Of a stretch of 64,000 nt of DNA, positions 50,197-59,066 are shown in pieces; the stretch's first letter is position 1; every line of letters begins with the position of its first letter. The position numbers and the translations under genes were made by a program. Source of the stretch: Desulfobacter sp. (GTDB taxonomy: Bacteria > Desulfobacterota > Desulfobacteria > Desulfobacterales > Desulfobacteraceae); contig CP054837.1 of NCBI GenBank assembly GCA_028768525.1, positions 1,594,001 through 1,658,000 of the forward strand, in the 5' to 3' direction. The notes under the pieces are model-generated. The model saw nothing but the letters and a program-made list of their open reading frames with translations. It made no database searches and was not told where the DNA came from.

Positions 50197-50685
50197 TCAT
50201 TCTGCCCTGTGCCGCTGGGCAATATTAGCCGGGCAGTCGGTATAAATACACCGGGGACATTCGTTCCGGCGCACCGAAGCGCCAAAGACGATGACGGACA
50301 ATAGATAGACGATAAACAGCCCCGGTTCCTGCACCAGCCAGTAAACAGGGTAAAGCAGCACCAGTACCGGGCCGCCAACGGAGAGGATTTTTTCCCGGAG
50401 ACTGAGGGAGCCGGGCCGCTGACTGAAAAATTTGGGAAATCTCCAGAAGAATATGCAGTTCAGCCGCTTTTCATCCCTGCAGTAATGGGGGCAATGGGTA
50501 CAGAAAAACCGCAGCACCACCGGTATTGATACCGCGATGACCATAAAAAAGATCACGGCGCCTGCCAGGGACTTATCCAGAACGGCAACCATACCCGTTG
50601 TGAAAGGAATGGCCAGAAGCCCGATATAATAGAGAAAATCTGGAAAAGTGTACCGGTATTTCAACGAACATTTTTCATCTGCCAT
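50197..50685 (-). CDS. Four-helix membrane protein with cysteine motifs
   Basis: A 162-residue integral membrane protein with about four hydrophobic helices (near residues 15-35, 40-62, 105-123, 127-145). Two cytosolic cysteine clusters stand out: CTHCPHYCRDEKRLNC between helices 2 and 3, and CPRCIYTDCPAN at the C-terminus, suitable for a metal or Fe-S cluster. The ATG at 50685 is supported by GGGAG eight bases upstream. It is convergent with the radical SAM gene. I do not recognise a named family. Confidence 0.65.
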   Translation of the reverse strand: MADEKCSLKYRYTFPDFLYYIGLLAIPFTTGMVAVLDKSLAGAVIFFMVIAVSIPVVLRFFCTHCPHYCRDEKRLNCIFFWRFPKFFSQRPGSLSLREKILSVGGPVLVLLYPVYWLVQEPGLFIVYLLSVIVFGASVRRNECPRCIYTDCPANIAQRHRAE

Positions 50686-50953
50686 TTTGGGACTCCCTTT
50701 CAATAAAGGTTGGTTGGACCGATGCCTTTGGAACACGCCGTTTGCGGAACAGGCGTATCCTTCTTAAACCATTGGCCAATACACCTGTCAAGGCCTGTTT
50801 CGCCGCGTCGGGCTTAAGGGGGGGGCCTGAAAAACCGGTCACCGAATTCCCACGGCCTGTGCAGATTTCATCCGGTGAAATCACCGGTTGACACCGGCGC
50901 TGTTTGATTATAATTTTTTTCGTGGTACTTTTTCCAAAAGGATGACGCATATT

Positions 50954-51358
50954 ATGAAAATTGAAACCGACTTTTATACATTTGAGCCATTTCATAACCT
51001 CTTATATGTAAAATCATATAAATCCTGGGACGAGAGGGTGGTTGAGAATTTTATCAATCACGGTCAACAGGTTGCCCTAGAAGCCTACAATAAAAAAAAC
51101 TGGGCCATTCTGCACGATGGCAGAGAATGGGAGTTGGGGACGCCCGCCATTGAATCAATGATGATAAAGATGCTGAATAACCCTGTGACGAAGACACTGA
51201 CGCATCATGCCTATGTGACAGGCCCCTCAGAAATGAAACAATGGCAGGTCAAAAAGGTATTCGATAATATCACCCGCCATGAAGCAAAAATTTTTCAGAA
51301 CCTTGCCGATGCAGAGAAATGGCTCTCCTCTTTTGGATACACCAAAACGCAGAACTAG
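50954..51358 (+). CDS. SpoIIAA/STAS-like small protein, third paralogue
   Basis: A 134-residue protein starting MKIETDFYTFEPFHNLLYVKSYKSWDERVV, clearly related to the product of 38501 (KIETNFYSLF, LYIQITASWD) and more distantly to that of 39278. The frame is open upstream from 50888, but the family start and the spacing from AAAAGG favour 50954. Function unknown. Confidence 0.7.
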   Translation: MKIETDFYTFEPFHNLLYVKSYKSWDERVVENFINHGQQVALEAYNKKNWAILHDGREWELGTPAIESMMIKMLNNPVTKTLTHHAYVTGPSEMKQWQVKKVFDNITRHEAKIFQNLADAEKWLSSFGYTKTQN

Positions 51359-51503
51359 ACTTTTGACTATTTTCTTGGCTGCTGTAAGAATGTGTTCCGG
51401 GGGATTGAAAGCATAAAGAAGCAATCAATCCCCCGGTTGTTTCACAAAGCGCCCTGTGGCAGCAATTCACCTAAACCGGGCACAATCCATTGTTACGATA
51501 CGT

Positions 51504-52049
51504 TTATTCCCGCCAATGCCGGGGCTGGTTAAGGACATTTGAGCATCTGACCCTTCCCCCGGCCCTGCCGGTCATTCCGGCGGAAAGTTCAATGACCATC
51601 CAGGCACCGGCATGCTCCTCTGGGATGGGATAAGGGGCCTCATATCCCTGCGCGCCTGCCGGAGTGAATCCTGAACGGGGATAATAATCAGGATGCCCCA
51701 AAACAAAAACGAGATCCACTCCTGATTGTTTCAATCGATTGAATCCCGCCTCAATCAGCAGGCCGCCAATGCCGGTTTTCTGAACTTCAGGCAGAACGGC
51801 AAGTGGGGCCAGTATCCGGGCGGATACAGGGACAGGGCTTTGTGCCACATCAACCTTTGTAAAAAGCACATGCCCAACTAATTTATTATCCTCAACAGCC
51901 ACCAGGGAAAGTAAGGGTGCTGCGGTGTTATCCCCGAACAAACCGTTGACGAGTTCGGCGATTTCAGGCCCTTTTTCCTTTCCAAATGCCATTGTATGAA
52001 TTCTTTCTATCTCCTGCCTGTCCGATGCATAAGAGTTTCTTATTTTCAA
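51504..52049 (-). CDS. GNAT-family N-acetyltransferase (YhbS-like)
   Basis: A 181-residue acetyltransferase. The acetyl-CoA loop is in PLAVLPEVQKTGIGGLLIEAG (near residues 90-110: motif Q-x-x-G-I-G), followed by VLGHPDYYPRSGF, typical of YhbS/GCN5-like proteins. The last 20 residues (GGRVRCSNVLNQPRHWRE) look like a normal tail. The substrate is unknown. Monocistronic. Confidence 0.88.
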   Translation of the reverse strand: MKIRNSYASDRQEIERIHTMAFGKEKGPEIAELVNGLFGDNTAAPLLSLVAVEDNKLVGHVLFTKVDVAQSPVPVSARILAPLAVLPEVQKTGIGGLLIEAGFNRLKQSGVDLVFVLGHPDYYPRSGFTPAGAQGYEAPYPIPEEHAGAWMVIELSAGMTGRAGGRVRCSNVLNQPRHWRE

Positions 52050-52676
52050 TGCTTTTCCCTCTTAAAATTTAACTCACTGGTATTGAAAAAACGATTCAGC
52101 CGGACACTATTCCGGCGTGTTGACTCTAAATAAAGGGGGTGTTGCCGATACAGGGCAGCAATGAAGAGAGGATGCAGAACCGGCTCCCGTTTCGCAGACG
52201 CTTCCGGTTCCCCGGGATTCATAAAAAAGAATCGTCAGGGGGTGTGAGAATCAATACCCATCCATTACTGATTATCTGTTATCAGCAACGACGGGCACAA
52301 TATCCATTAGCTTGGTAAACAAAAAACTCCTTAATTCAATCCGTGTATAGCCAAATTCGCCGCCTTTATATCATTACCTGAAAAATCTTGTCAAATTCCG
52401 TTGCCCAGGTGAGATATCGATCCCCATGGATATCAGCCGGAAAAACAACCGAAACGGTTATTGCAAAGAGGATGAGACTGCCGAATAAAAGTATCCTCTG
52501 TCAAATCCAGGATGGTTGCGGAACAAAAGTTCTAAACAGCGCTGGAAATTACAAAACCAATAGAATCATGCCTTGACTTTGAGGTCTCTTTTTTCCTAAA
52601 ATTATATTCACTTAGTCTAATTAAACAGCGCCCATTCTCTTATTTTTTTTTAACTCATCACTTCAGGGATAACATT
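52050..52676. other. Intergenic region without recognised gene
   Basis: About 630 bases between divergent genes. A 62-codon open frame (52388-52576) has no ribosome site or protein-like pattern. AACCGG at 52181 and CCGGTT at 52205 could form a weak stem. The promoter of the TAXI gene should lie in the AT-rich right part. Confidence 0.4.
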
Positions 52677-53633
52677 ATGAATTATATGAATGTAATCATA
52701 AAAAATTATCTGCCCCTGATTCTTAGTTTAATATTGGGGGCAAGCGTTGCCGGAGCTGAAAGCTTCGACCTTCAACTGGGAACCTCCCAGTCAGACAATT
52801 TTTCCCGGTTTACAGGACGGGTTCTGGAACGGATTTTTGATCGCCGCGGCCAGGGGATTACCCTGACTGCAGTCCCGGCCCCCAACGATATCCACAACCT
52901 GACGAATCTTCAAAACGGCGCTTTGGATATGGCGCTGGTGGACTCCCGCATGTTTTATGATGCCATGGGCAAATCCGGTCATTTTCAATTCCTGGACATC
53001 AGCTATGACAGCCTGAGGATTCTTTCGCCCCTTTACAAGGTCCCCATCGCCCTGGTGGTTAATAAAAAATCCGGTATCACTGACCTTAACGGCCTCAGAA
53101 ACAAACGGCTCAATGCCGGAACCCCTTTATCCACCCAGCATTTATGTGTGGAAACCATTATGGCAGCCAAAAACTGGTCTAAAAAAGACTTCAGCCTGAT
53201 TGCCGAGATATCCGGGAGCCATTCGGAAGACACCATGGCCTTCTGCCATGAAACAGTGGATGCCATGGTTCATATCGGGGTCCATCCGGATTCCTCTTTA
53301 CAGCAGCTGTTAAAGCTCTGCAATGCAGACCTTGCCCATATGGCAGATGAAGATATCCGCCACATGGTGGAAAGCCGGCCCGCGTTTTTCAAAATGGAAA
53401 TTGCCGCCGGCACCTATCCGCAGATCCCCGAAAAGATCATCACCTTCGGTACACAGGCATTGCTGGTCACCACCCAGGACCTTGACGCGGAAACAGCCGG
53501 GAAGGTATTACGTATTTTATTCGAGAATGCAGATAGACTTGCGAGTGCCCATCCGTCTCTGAACCTGGTCAACCAGGCAAAAAACGGTTCTTTGGAAAGC
53601 CACAGGGGTTCTGTCCTCTATTTCCCCCAATAG
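52677..53633 (+). CDS. TAXI-family (TRAP-associated) periplasmic solute-binding protein
   Basis: A 318-residue exported binding protein. The signal peptide spans about residues 1-27 (hydrophobic core LPLILSLILGASVAGA). The mature part follows the TAXI pattern: an early SDNFSRFTGRVLERI helix, LQNGALDMALVDSRMFY (near 78) and the tail segment AGTYPQIPEKIITFGTQALLVT (near 238-260). TAXI proteins deliver substrates to TRAP membrane subunits, but none is encoded here, so it either serves a transporter elsewhere or acts as a sensor-linked binding protein. Convergent with the activator genes at 53754. Confidence 0.88.
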   Translation: MNYMNVIIKNYLPLILSLILGASVAGAESFDLQLGTSQSDNFSRFTGRVLERIFDRRGQGITLTAVPAPNDIHNLTNLQNGALDMALVDSRMFYDAMGKSGHFQFLDISYDSLRILSPLYKVPIALVVNKKSGITDLNGLRNKRLNAGTPLSTQHLCVETIMAAKNWSKKDFSLIAEISGSHSEDTMAFCHETVDAMVHIGVHPDSSLQQLLKLCNADLAHMADEDIRHMVESRPAFFKMEIAAGTYPQIPEKIITFGTQALLVTTQDLDAETAGKVLRILFENADRLASAHPSLNLVNQAKNGSLESHRGSVLYFPQ

Positions 53634-53666
53634 CGTTAAGATTTTTAAACCGCTGAAAACCGGCAG

Positions 53667-53747
53667 AGGTCACAGAATGAAAAAAAGTCTTTGACTTAGT
53701 GCCTGAAACCACCCGTTTCATGGCACAGGGTCAGGCAGTTGTGACCT
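53667..53747 (-). terminator. Branched stem-loop structure between convergent genes
   Basis: AGGTCACA (53667-53674) can pair with TGTGACCT (53740-53747), enclosing a small hairpin AAGTC-TTT-GACTT (53685-53697) and a second one, GCCTGA/TCAGGC (53701-53706 and 53731-53736). In the minus direction the small hairpin is followed by a run of T, a workable intrinsic terminator for the activator operon. The extra outer stem is more than a terminator needs. Confidence 0.5.
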
Positions 53748-53753
53748 GTCTTT

Positions 53754-55304
53754 TCATCCCCTTACCGACGGAAACCGGGACCGGTCCGTGTGGGGGTAGA
53801 ACTTGGCGCCGGAGAACATGTTCATGAACTCCTGGTTGACGTTGAGTTCGATGTAGGTGATGGTCTCCCGGATGGCCATCACCCGGTCAAAGGCCCCGGG
53901 GTCCGTGAGCAGCATGGCGGCCCCGCCCAGGGAGGAGTTGCCCAGAACCTCGAATACGGATCGGTCCAAATCCGGAAGCATGCCGATTGATATGGCAGAT
54001 TCCGGATTGATGAAAGAACCGAAGGTGCCGGCCACGTAAAACTTGTCCAGTTCTTCGAATTCCAGGCCCGAGGTATTTTTTACGATGACTTCCAGGATGG
54101 TGTACATGGCGGCCTTGGAGGAGGTCAGGGAATTGAGGTCCACCTGGGAAAGGCAGATGGGCTCCCCTGTTCCTGACGCATGGGCAGGCACCAGGACAAA
54201 GGAGGGGATCTCATCCACTTGGATGAGGCGCTCCTTACACACCTCCGGGGCGAATTTCCCCCGGATATCGATCATGCCGGAAAGAAAGAGGGCTGCGGCC
54301 AGATCAATCATGCCCGAGCCGCAGATGCCCACCGGCGGTTGTTCCTCAATGGTATGTACCCTTACTTCCTTTGTCTGGGGATCAATGGAAACCGTATCGA
54401 TGACCCCGGGTCCTGCGGTCATTCCCATTTTGCTCACCCCGCCCTCCAGGGCCGGGCCCGCCGCTCCGGCGCAGGCGATGAGCCAGTCCTTTGAGCCCAC
54501 CACGATTTCCGCATTGGTGCCCACATCCACCACCAGGGAAGGCAGTTCCTTTTTATCCAGGTCGGAATAGATGATCCCGGCCAACAGGTCTCCGCCGAAA
54601 TAGGAACCGATGTTGGGAAAAAGGAAACAGACCCCGCCGGGACGAATCCTGAGCCCGAGTCTGGCCGCTGACATGGTATCCGGGATGTTGACGCAGGGGA
54701 TATAGGGTTCCTTGATGATCTCAAAGGCCTCAATGCCCATGAACAGATGGGTCATGGCCGTGTTGCCGGCGCCTGTGACCATAAAGACATCCTCCGGGGA
54801 GCAGCCGCTCTGCCGGCAGAGCAGCTCAAGGTGGTCGTTGACTCCTTCGATGACCAGTTCCTGGAGTTGGGCCAGCCCGCCGGGTTTATTGGAATGGTGG
54901 ATCCGTGCCAGGACATCGGGGCCGATCTTTTTCTGGGGATTGTCCAGACCGGCCTCGCCCAGGGCCTCGCCGGTCTCCAGATTGATCAGACGGATGACGA
55001 TGCGGGTGGTGCCGATGTCCACGGCCGCCCCCAGTACCGGTTTTGGGTGGGCCGGGGGCAGCAGGTCCACCAGGCGCCAGGAACGGCGGTCCTTGAACAG
55101 GACGGCCGTGGCTTTGAAGTCCTGGTTCCGCAACCTGGCCGGCAGGTCCTTGAGCAGGCGGCCGGGAATGTGGACAAAGCCCGCATCCACCTCTTTTTTC
55201 AGGGCCATTTCCAAACGCTGTGCATCGGACAGGTTGTTGCCCAGCATGGGCTTTTCGATCTCTATCTTTCTGACGTATCCCCTGCCGGGGCTTGCCGGAC
55301 TCAT
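53754..55304 (-). CDS. ASKHA/DUF4445 protein, corrinoid-activator-like, without ferredoxin domain
   Basis: A 516-residue paralogue of the C-terminal part of RamA-like corrinoid activation (RACE) proteins. The ASKHA ATPase-like core begins GAAVDIGTTRIVIRLIN (near 92); further motifs are VTGAGNTAMTHLFMG, VVDVGTNAEIVVG, AAGPALEGGVSKMGM and YVAGTFGSFINPESA. It lacks the N-terminal [2Fe-2S] domain of its neighbour, with which it overlaps by 4 bases. The pair may act as a heteromer in reductive reactivation of corrinoid proteins using ATP. Its own client protein is unknown. Confidence 0.85.
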   Translation of the reverse strand: MSPASPGRGYVRKIEIEKPMLGNNLSDAQRLEMALKKEVDAGFVHIPGRLLKDLPARLRNQDFKATAVLFKDRRSWRLVDLLPPAHPKPVLGAAVDIGTTRIVIRLINLETGEALGEAGLDNPQKKIGPDVLARIHHSNKPGGLAQLQELVIEGVNDHLELLCRQSGCSPEDVFMVTGAGNTAMTHLFMGIEAFEIIKEPYIPCVNIPDTMSAARLGLRIRPGGVCFLFPNIGSYFGGDLLAGIIYSDLDKKELPSLVVDVGTNAEIVVGSKDWLIACAGAAGPALEGGVSKMGMTAGPGVIDTVSIDPQTKEVRVHTIEEQPPVGICGSGMIDLAAALFLSGMIDIRGKFAPEVCKERLIQVDEIPSFVLVPAHASGTGEPICLSQVDLNSLTSSKAAMYTILEVIVKNTSGLEFEELDKFYVAGTFGSFINPESAISIGMLPDLDRSVFEVLGNSSLGGAAMLLTDPGAFDRVMAIRETITYIELNVNQEFMNMFSGAKFYPHTDRSRFPSVRG

Positions 55305-57238
55305 TTGCGAAGGGCCTCCAGTCTTGCTTTAACCTTGGGAAAATAGTTCAACTCGGTGTGGGGCAGGAAAAGTGCCCCCATGTAATGGTCCATGTATGAG
55401 GGGGTGGTGGCCAGCTCGAAATTGGTCATCATGCTAACCACCTCGCCCACGTTGCGGCGCAGGGAATTGGTCAGGCAGTTAATCTTGCAGCCCAGCAGCG
55501 AGCCGTTGCCGAGGTAGGTGACTTTTTCCGGTTCGATCTCCGGCAGCAGGCCGATGGTGATGGCACTTTCCAGGTCCACGTAGGACCCGAAGCCGCCGGC
55601 AAGGATAATCCGCTCCACGTCATGGATGGTAAGGCCGATCTCCTCCAGCAGGGTCAGGGCGGCGGAATACATGGCGCCCTTTGCCCGGATGAGGTTGTCC
55701 AGGTCCGGTTCGGTGATGGTGATGTCCCGGTCGATCTGGGTATTTTCCTTATAAACGAGGACATATTCCCAGATATCCTCGGTCTGCCGGATCCGGGGAG
55801 TGCCCAGAGACTGGTTGAACTTGCCCCGGGAGTCAATCACACCTGCTTCAAGCAGCTTGGCCGCCAGGGTGATCAGCCCGGAACCGCAGATGCCCTTGGC
55901 CTTGGCATTGCCCACGGTAAGGATCATGGGCTCGTAGGTTTCCGGATTGATGGAGAAATCTTCAATGGCCCCCTTGGTGGCCCGCATGCCGAACTTGACC
56001 CCGCCGCCTTCAAAGGCGGGGCCTGCCGAGGCCGCGGTGCAGACCATCCAGTCCTGGTGGCCGATGACGATTTCCGCATTGGTGCCGATGTCCATGAACA
56101 GGGTCAGTTCCGGGGACTGGTACATGCCCGTGGCCATGACCCCGGCAATGATGTCCCCGCCCACGTAGGAGGAAACCCCCGGGTAGATCAGGGCGATGGT
56201 GTGGTCGGGCAGGTCCAGGTTAATCTCCTTTGCCAAAAAGGGCGGATAGAGGATGGATGCCGGCACATAGGGGTCTTTGCGGATATAGGTGGGCTTGATA
56301 TTCAGCAGAAGCTGGGTCATGGTGGAGTTGCCCGCTAGGGTGATGGTGGAGATCTCGTGCCTGCCGATGCCCGCCTTTTTCAAGCCTTTGTCAATGACCT
56401 TGTTAATTGTCCCAATGACCTTTTCATGGAGCACCTTAAGGCCGTCCCCCTTTTCAGTGAAGATAATCCGGGAGATCACATCTTCGCCGTAGGAGATCTG
56501 GCCGTTGAATTCGCCGTGCTGGCCCAGGACCTCTCCGGTGTTCATATCCAGGATCTGGCCGTATACCGTGGTGGTGCCGATGTCCACAGCAACGGCAAAA
56601 TTGCGGTCCGTGGTATCCCCGGGCTCTATATTGATGATCCGGTTTTTCCCGTCTTTGCGCACCGGCCGGACAATGGTGGCCGTGACCTTGAAGTCCTGTT
56701 CCCGAATGATGTCCGGTACTTTTCGGATAAGATTGAGGTCAATGCGCAGCCGGTGTTCGTCGTGGTGGAGCTTCAGGTGGTTCATGATCCGGGCCACATC
56801 AGCCTGGTTGTCCCCTTCCATGGCCGGGTCCAGTTCCAGGTAGATCTTTTCCACAGGGGGGATGAACAGGCCGTTTTCCTTGAGCACCTCCATGTCCGCA
56901 TACATGGCCTTTGCCGTGTGGCGTGCCGTGGCCTGCTGGTTGAGGCGGGAGGTGTCCACCTCCGATTCCACGGGGATGCGCACCACCAGGTCCGAAGCCA
57001 CATTGGCCAGGCATGCCAGCCGGTAGCCCTGTTCCCGGTCCTCATCAGACAGATGTTCGGAGACGCCGCCTTCCACCTCGCCCTCTTCAATGAGGACCCG
57101 GCACTTACCGCAGACCCCGCTCCCCCCGCAGGAGGCGTTGATGTGCACGCCGGCTTCCATGGCCGCCCGGATCAAACTTTCGTTTTCTTCAACTTCAACT
57201 GTATTTTCATGGGGGAGGAACTTTATGGTATACGTCAT
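55301..57238 (-). CDS. RACE-type corrinoid activation protein ([2Fe-2S] + ASKHA)
   Basis: A 645-residue protein. Residues 1-85 are a plant-type [2Fe-2S] ferredoxin domain with Cys37, Cys43, Cys46 and Cys76 (C-x5-C-x2-C-x29-C). Next is a linker domain, then the DUF4445/ASKHA core: AVDIGTTTVYGQILD (near 215), LAGNSTMTQLL, MDIGTNAEIVIG, SAGPAFEGGGVKFGM and ILAGGFGSYVDLESA. Such RamA-functional analogues reduce inactive Co(II) corrinoid to Co(I) with ATP hydrolysis. It fits the need of the corrinoid protein at 30173, although 24 kb away. It starts the two-gene unit with the 516-residue paralogue and is divergent from the 2-hydroxyacid operon. Confidence 0.9.
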   Translation of the reverse strand: MTYTIKFLPHENTVEVEENESLIRAAMEAGVHINASCGGSGVCGKCRVLIEEGEVEGGVSEHLSDEDREQGYRLACLANVASDLVVRIPVESEVDTSRLNQQATARHTAKAMYADMEVLKENGLFIPPVEKIYLELDPAMEGDNQADVARIMNHLKLHHDEHRLRIDLNLIRKVPDIIREQDFKVTATIVRPVRKDGKNRIINIEPGDTTDRNFAVAVDIGTTTVYGQILDMNTGEVLGQHGEFNGQISYGEDVISRIIFTEKGDGLKVLHEKVIGTINKVIDKGLKKAGIGRHEISTITLAGNSTMTQLLLNIKPTYIRKDPYVPASILYPPFLAKEINLDLPDHTIALIYPGVSSYVGGDIIAGVMATGMYQSPELTLFMDIGTNAEIVIGHQDWMVCTAASAGPAFEGGGVKFGMRATKGAIEDFSINPETYEPMILTVGNAKAKGICGSGLITLAAKLLEAGVIDSRGKFNQSLGTPRIRQTEDIWEYVLVYKENTQIDRDITITEPDLDNLIRAKGAMYSAALTLLEEIGLTIHDVERIILAGGFGSYVDLESAITIGLLPEIEPEKVTYLGNGSLLGCKINCLTNSLRRNVGEVVSMMTNFELATTPSYMDHYMGALFLPHTELNYFPKVKARLEALRK

Positions 57239-57616
57239 TTGATCATCCTTATCTGTTTAAAGACCTTTCAACGGAACAAACCCCGCTTCCTTTTGACGGG
57301 CAATTATACTCCGTAGCTTCGGCTTTGCCAAGGAAGTATGCGTATTTTACCCTGTTTTATTCTATGAATTTTTTGCGGCCCAATTTGTAAAACTATTGTC
57401 ACGCAAAAAGCCGCATAAGCATGTCGCAATTGTTGAAATATGCGAATATTAATATAGAAATTTGAGGTTAAATTTCAGCCCCTTATGCAAGCAAACGCTT
57501 ATAAAATACAGGAGAGCAAATGGGATTGAAATTTTTTAAAAGTTATGAAAATATTAATGGTCTATCTCATTAAACGACAAGATTAAGGTATTACACCAGC
57601 AAAAGGGGACTTTTAC
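57239..57616. other. Divergent promoter region
   Basis: About 380 AT-rich bases between the corrinoid-activator operon and the 2-hydroxyacid operon. Toward the plus strand TTGTTG and TATAGA near 57433-57461 are at 17-bp spacing, a weak promoter guess. A short frame with a strong ribosome site lies at 57520-57573. Confidence 0.4.
57520..57573 (+). CDS. Possible 17-residue leader peptide
   Basis: ATG GGA TTG at 57520 is preceded by AGGAGA at five bases, a better ribosome site than that of the following gene. The frame ends at 57573, 43 bases before the FAD dehydrogenase start. The peptide starts MGLKFFKSYEN. It may be a translated leader or chance; no attenuator hairpin is evident. Confidence 0.3.
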   Translation: MGLKFFKSYENINGLSH

Positions 57617-59050
57617 ATGAAAACGGTTGACGAACCCAGACTAAGGGAAATTGTAGGGGAAAAGAACATCAAGTCGGACCCCTCTGACCTGTACGTTTAC
57701 GGGTCGGATGCATCGGTTCACCATGCCATGCCGTGGGTGGTTGTCAGGCCTGAAAACACCGAACAGGTCCAGAAAATAATGGTCTATGCCAGCCAGAACG
57801 GCATCCCGGTTATCCCCCGGGGCGGCGGCTCCGGCATGTGCGGCCAGACCGTTCCGGTGAGAGGCGGCATCGTACTTGACATGAAGGGAATGAACCGGAT
57901 TCTGGAGATCAACCTGCCCGATGTATACTGCCGGGTTGAACCCGGTGTTGTGGACGACGACCTGAACCTGGCCCTGAAACCCTACGGGGTATTTTACCCG
58001 CCCACCCCGGCATCCTCCAGGATTGCCACCATCGGCGGAGAAATAGCCAACAACGCATCGGGGGTAAGGTCCGTAAAATACGGTGCCACCAGGGATGCGG
58101 TCCTGGGCATGAAGGTGGTGCTGCCCAATGGCGACCTTGTCTCCCTGGGCGCCCATACACGGGTTGAGGCCTCGGGATATCAGCTGCACAAACTCATGGT
58201 GGGCTCGGAAGGGACCCTGGGCATTGTGGTGGAAGCCACCTTAAGCTTTGTACCCATCCCCGAATACCGGTGCATGGGTGTGGCCAACTTTGATTCCCTT
58301 AAAGATGCCGGCGAAGCCATCGGCTCCATCATGGCCTCGGGCACCATCCCCTCCATGCTGGAGCTTGTGGATTCCGTTGCCATAAAGGCCGTGAACAAAA
58401 CCATGGACCTGGGGCTCAAGGAAGTGGCCGCCTCCCTGATCTTCGAGGCAGACGGACAGGTCAAGGAAGCCGTGGATTATGAAATCAACAAGATGAGAAA
58501 AATCTGCGAAAAACACCACGGCAAGGATATCTGGTCCAGCTACGACCCCAAGGAGCGGACCAAAATCTTCATGGGCCGGAAAAAGCTCTTTCCCGCATTG
58601 TCAAAATACGACGACAACCTGGCGTCCACCTCCCTGGCCGACGACATGGCCGTGCCCTACTCCCGCATGGCGGACATGGCCGCCAAAATCCATGAAGTAG
58701 CGGAGAAGAACGGCATCATCATGACCGCCTACGGCCACTGCGGCTCGGGGTGCATGCACACCAAAATCCTCATGGACACCAAACGGGAGGACCAGTGGGA
58801 ATCCGCACGAAAAGCCATCCGGGAAATCTATGAGTTTGTCCGCTCCGTTAACGGCACCACCTCTGCGGAGCACGGCATCGGGCTGTCCAAAGCCCAGTCC
58901 TTCAAGGTGGAAAAATCCGATTCCATTGAAATGCTGAGCACCATTAAACAGGCCCTCGACCCCTACAACATCCTGAACCCGGGCAAACTCATGCAGGCCC
59001 CGGACAACTGGGTCACGGCCGCCAACCTGAGATACTCTGTGAACAGCTAA
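57617..59050 (+). CDS. FAD-linked D-2-hydroxyacid dehydrogenase (GlcD/D-lactate dehydrogenase type)
   Basis: A 477-residue flavoprotein of the VAO/PCMH family. The FAD-binding segment has PVIPRGGGSGMCGQTVPVRGG (near 56-76), GGEIANNASGVRSVKYG and GSEGTLGIVVEATL (near 196-210). The C-terminal cap has YGHCGSGCMHTKIL and the usual end segment ALDPYNILNPGK. It oxidises lactate, glycolate or a related D-2-hydroxyacid. Next in the operon are its Fe-S partner (16 bp) and a LarA racemase, so it probably handles the D form produced by the racemase. Cytoplasmic. Confidence 0.93.
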   Translation: MKTVDEPRLREIVGEKNIKSDPSDLYVYGSDASVHHAMPWVVVRPENTEQVQKIMVYASQNGIPVIPRGGGSGMCGQTVPVRGGIVLDMKGMNRILEINLPDVYCRVEPGVVDDDLNLALKPYGVFYPPTPASSRIATIGGEIANNASGVRSVKYGATRDAVLGMKVVLPNGDLVSLGAHTRVEASGYQLHKLMVGSEGTLGIVVEATLSFVPIPEYRCMGVANFDSLKDAGEAIGSIMASGTIPSMLELVDSVAIKAVNKTMDLGLKEVAASLIFEADGQVKEAVDYEINKMRKICEKHHGKDIWSSYDPKERTKIFMGRKKLFPALSKYDDNLASTSLADDMAVPYSRMADMAAKIHEVAEKNGIIMTAYGHCGSGCMHTKILMDTKREDQWESARKAIREIYEFVRSVNGTTSAEHGIGLSKAQSFKVEKSDSIEMLSTIKQALDPYNILNPGKLMQAPDNWVTAANLRYSVNS

Positions 59051-59066
59051 ACAAAAGGGATTAACC

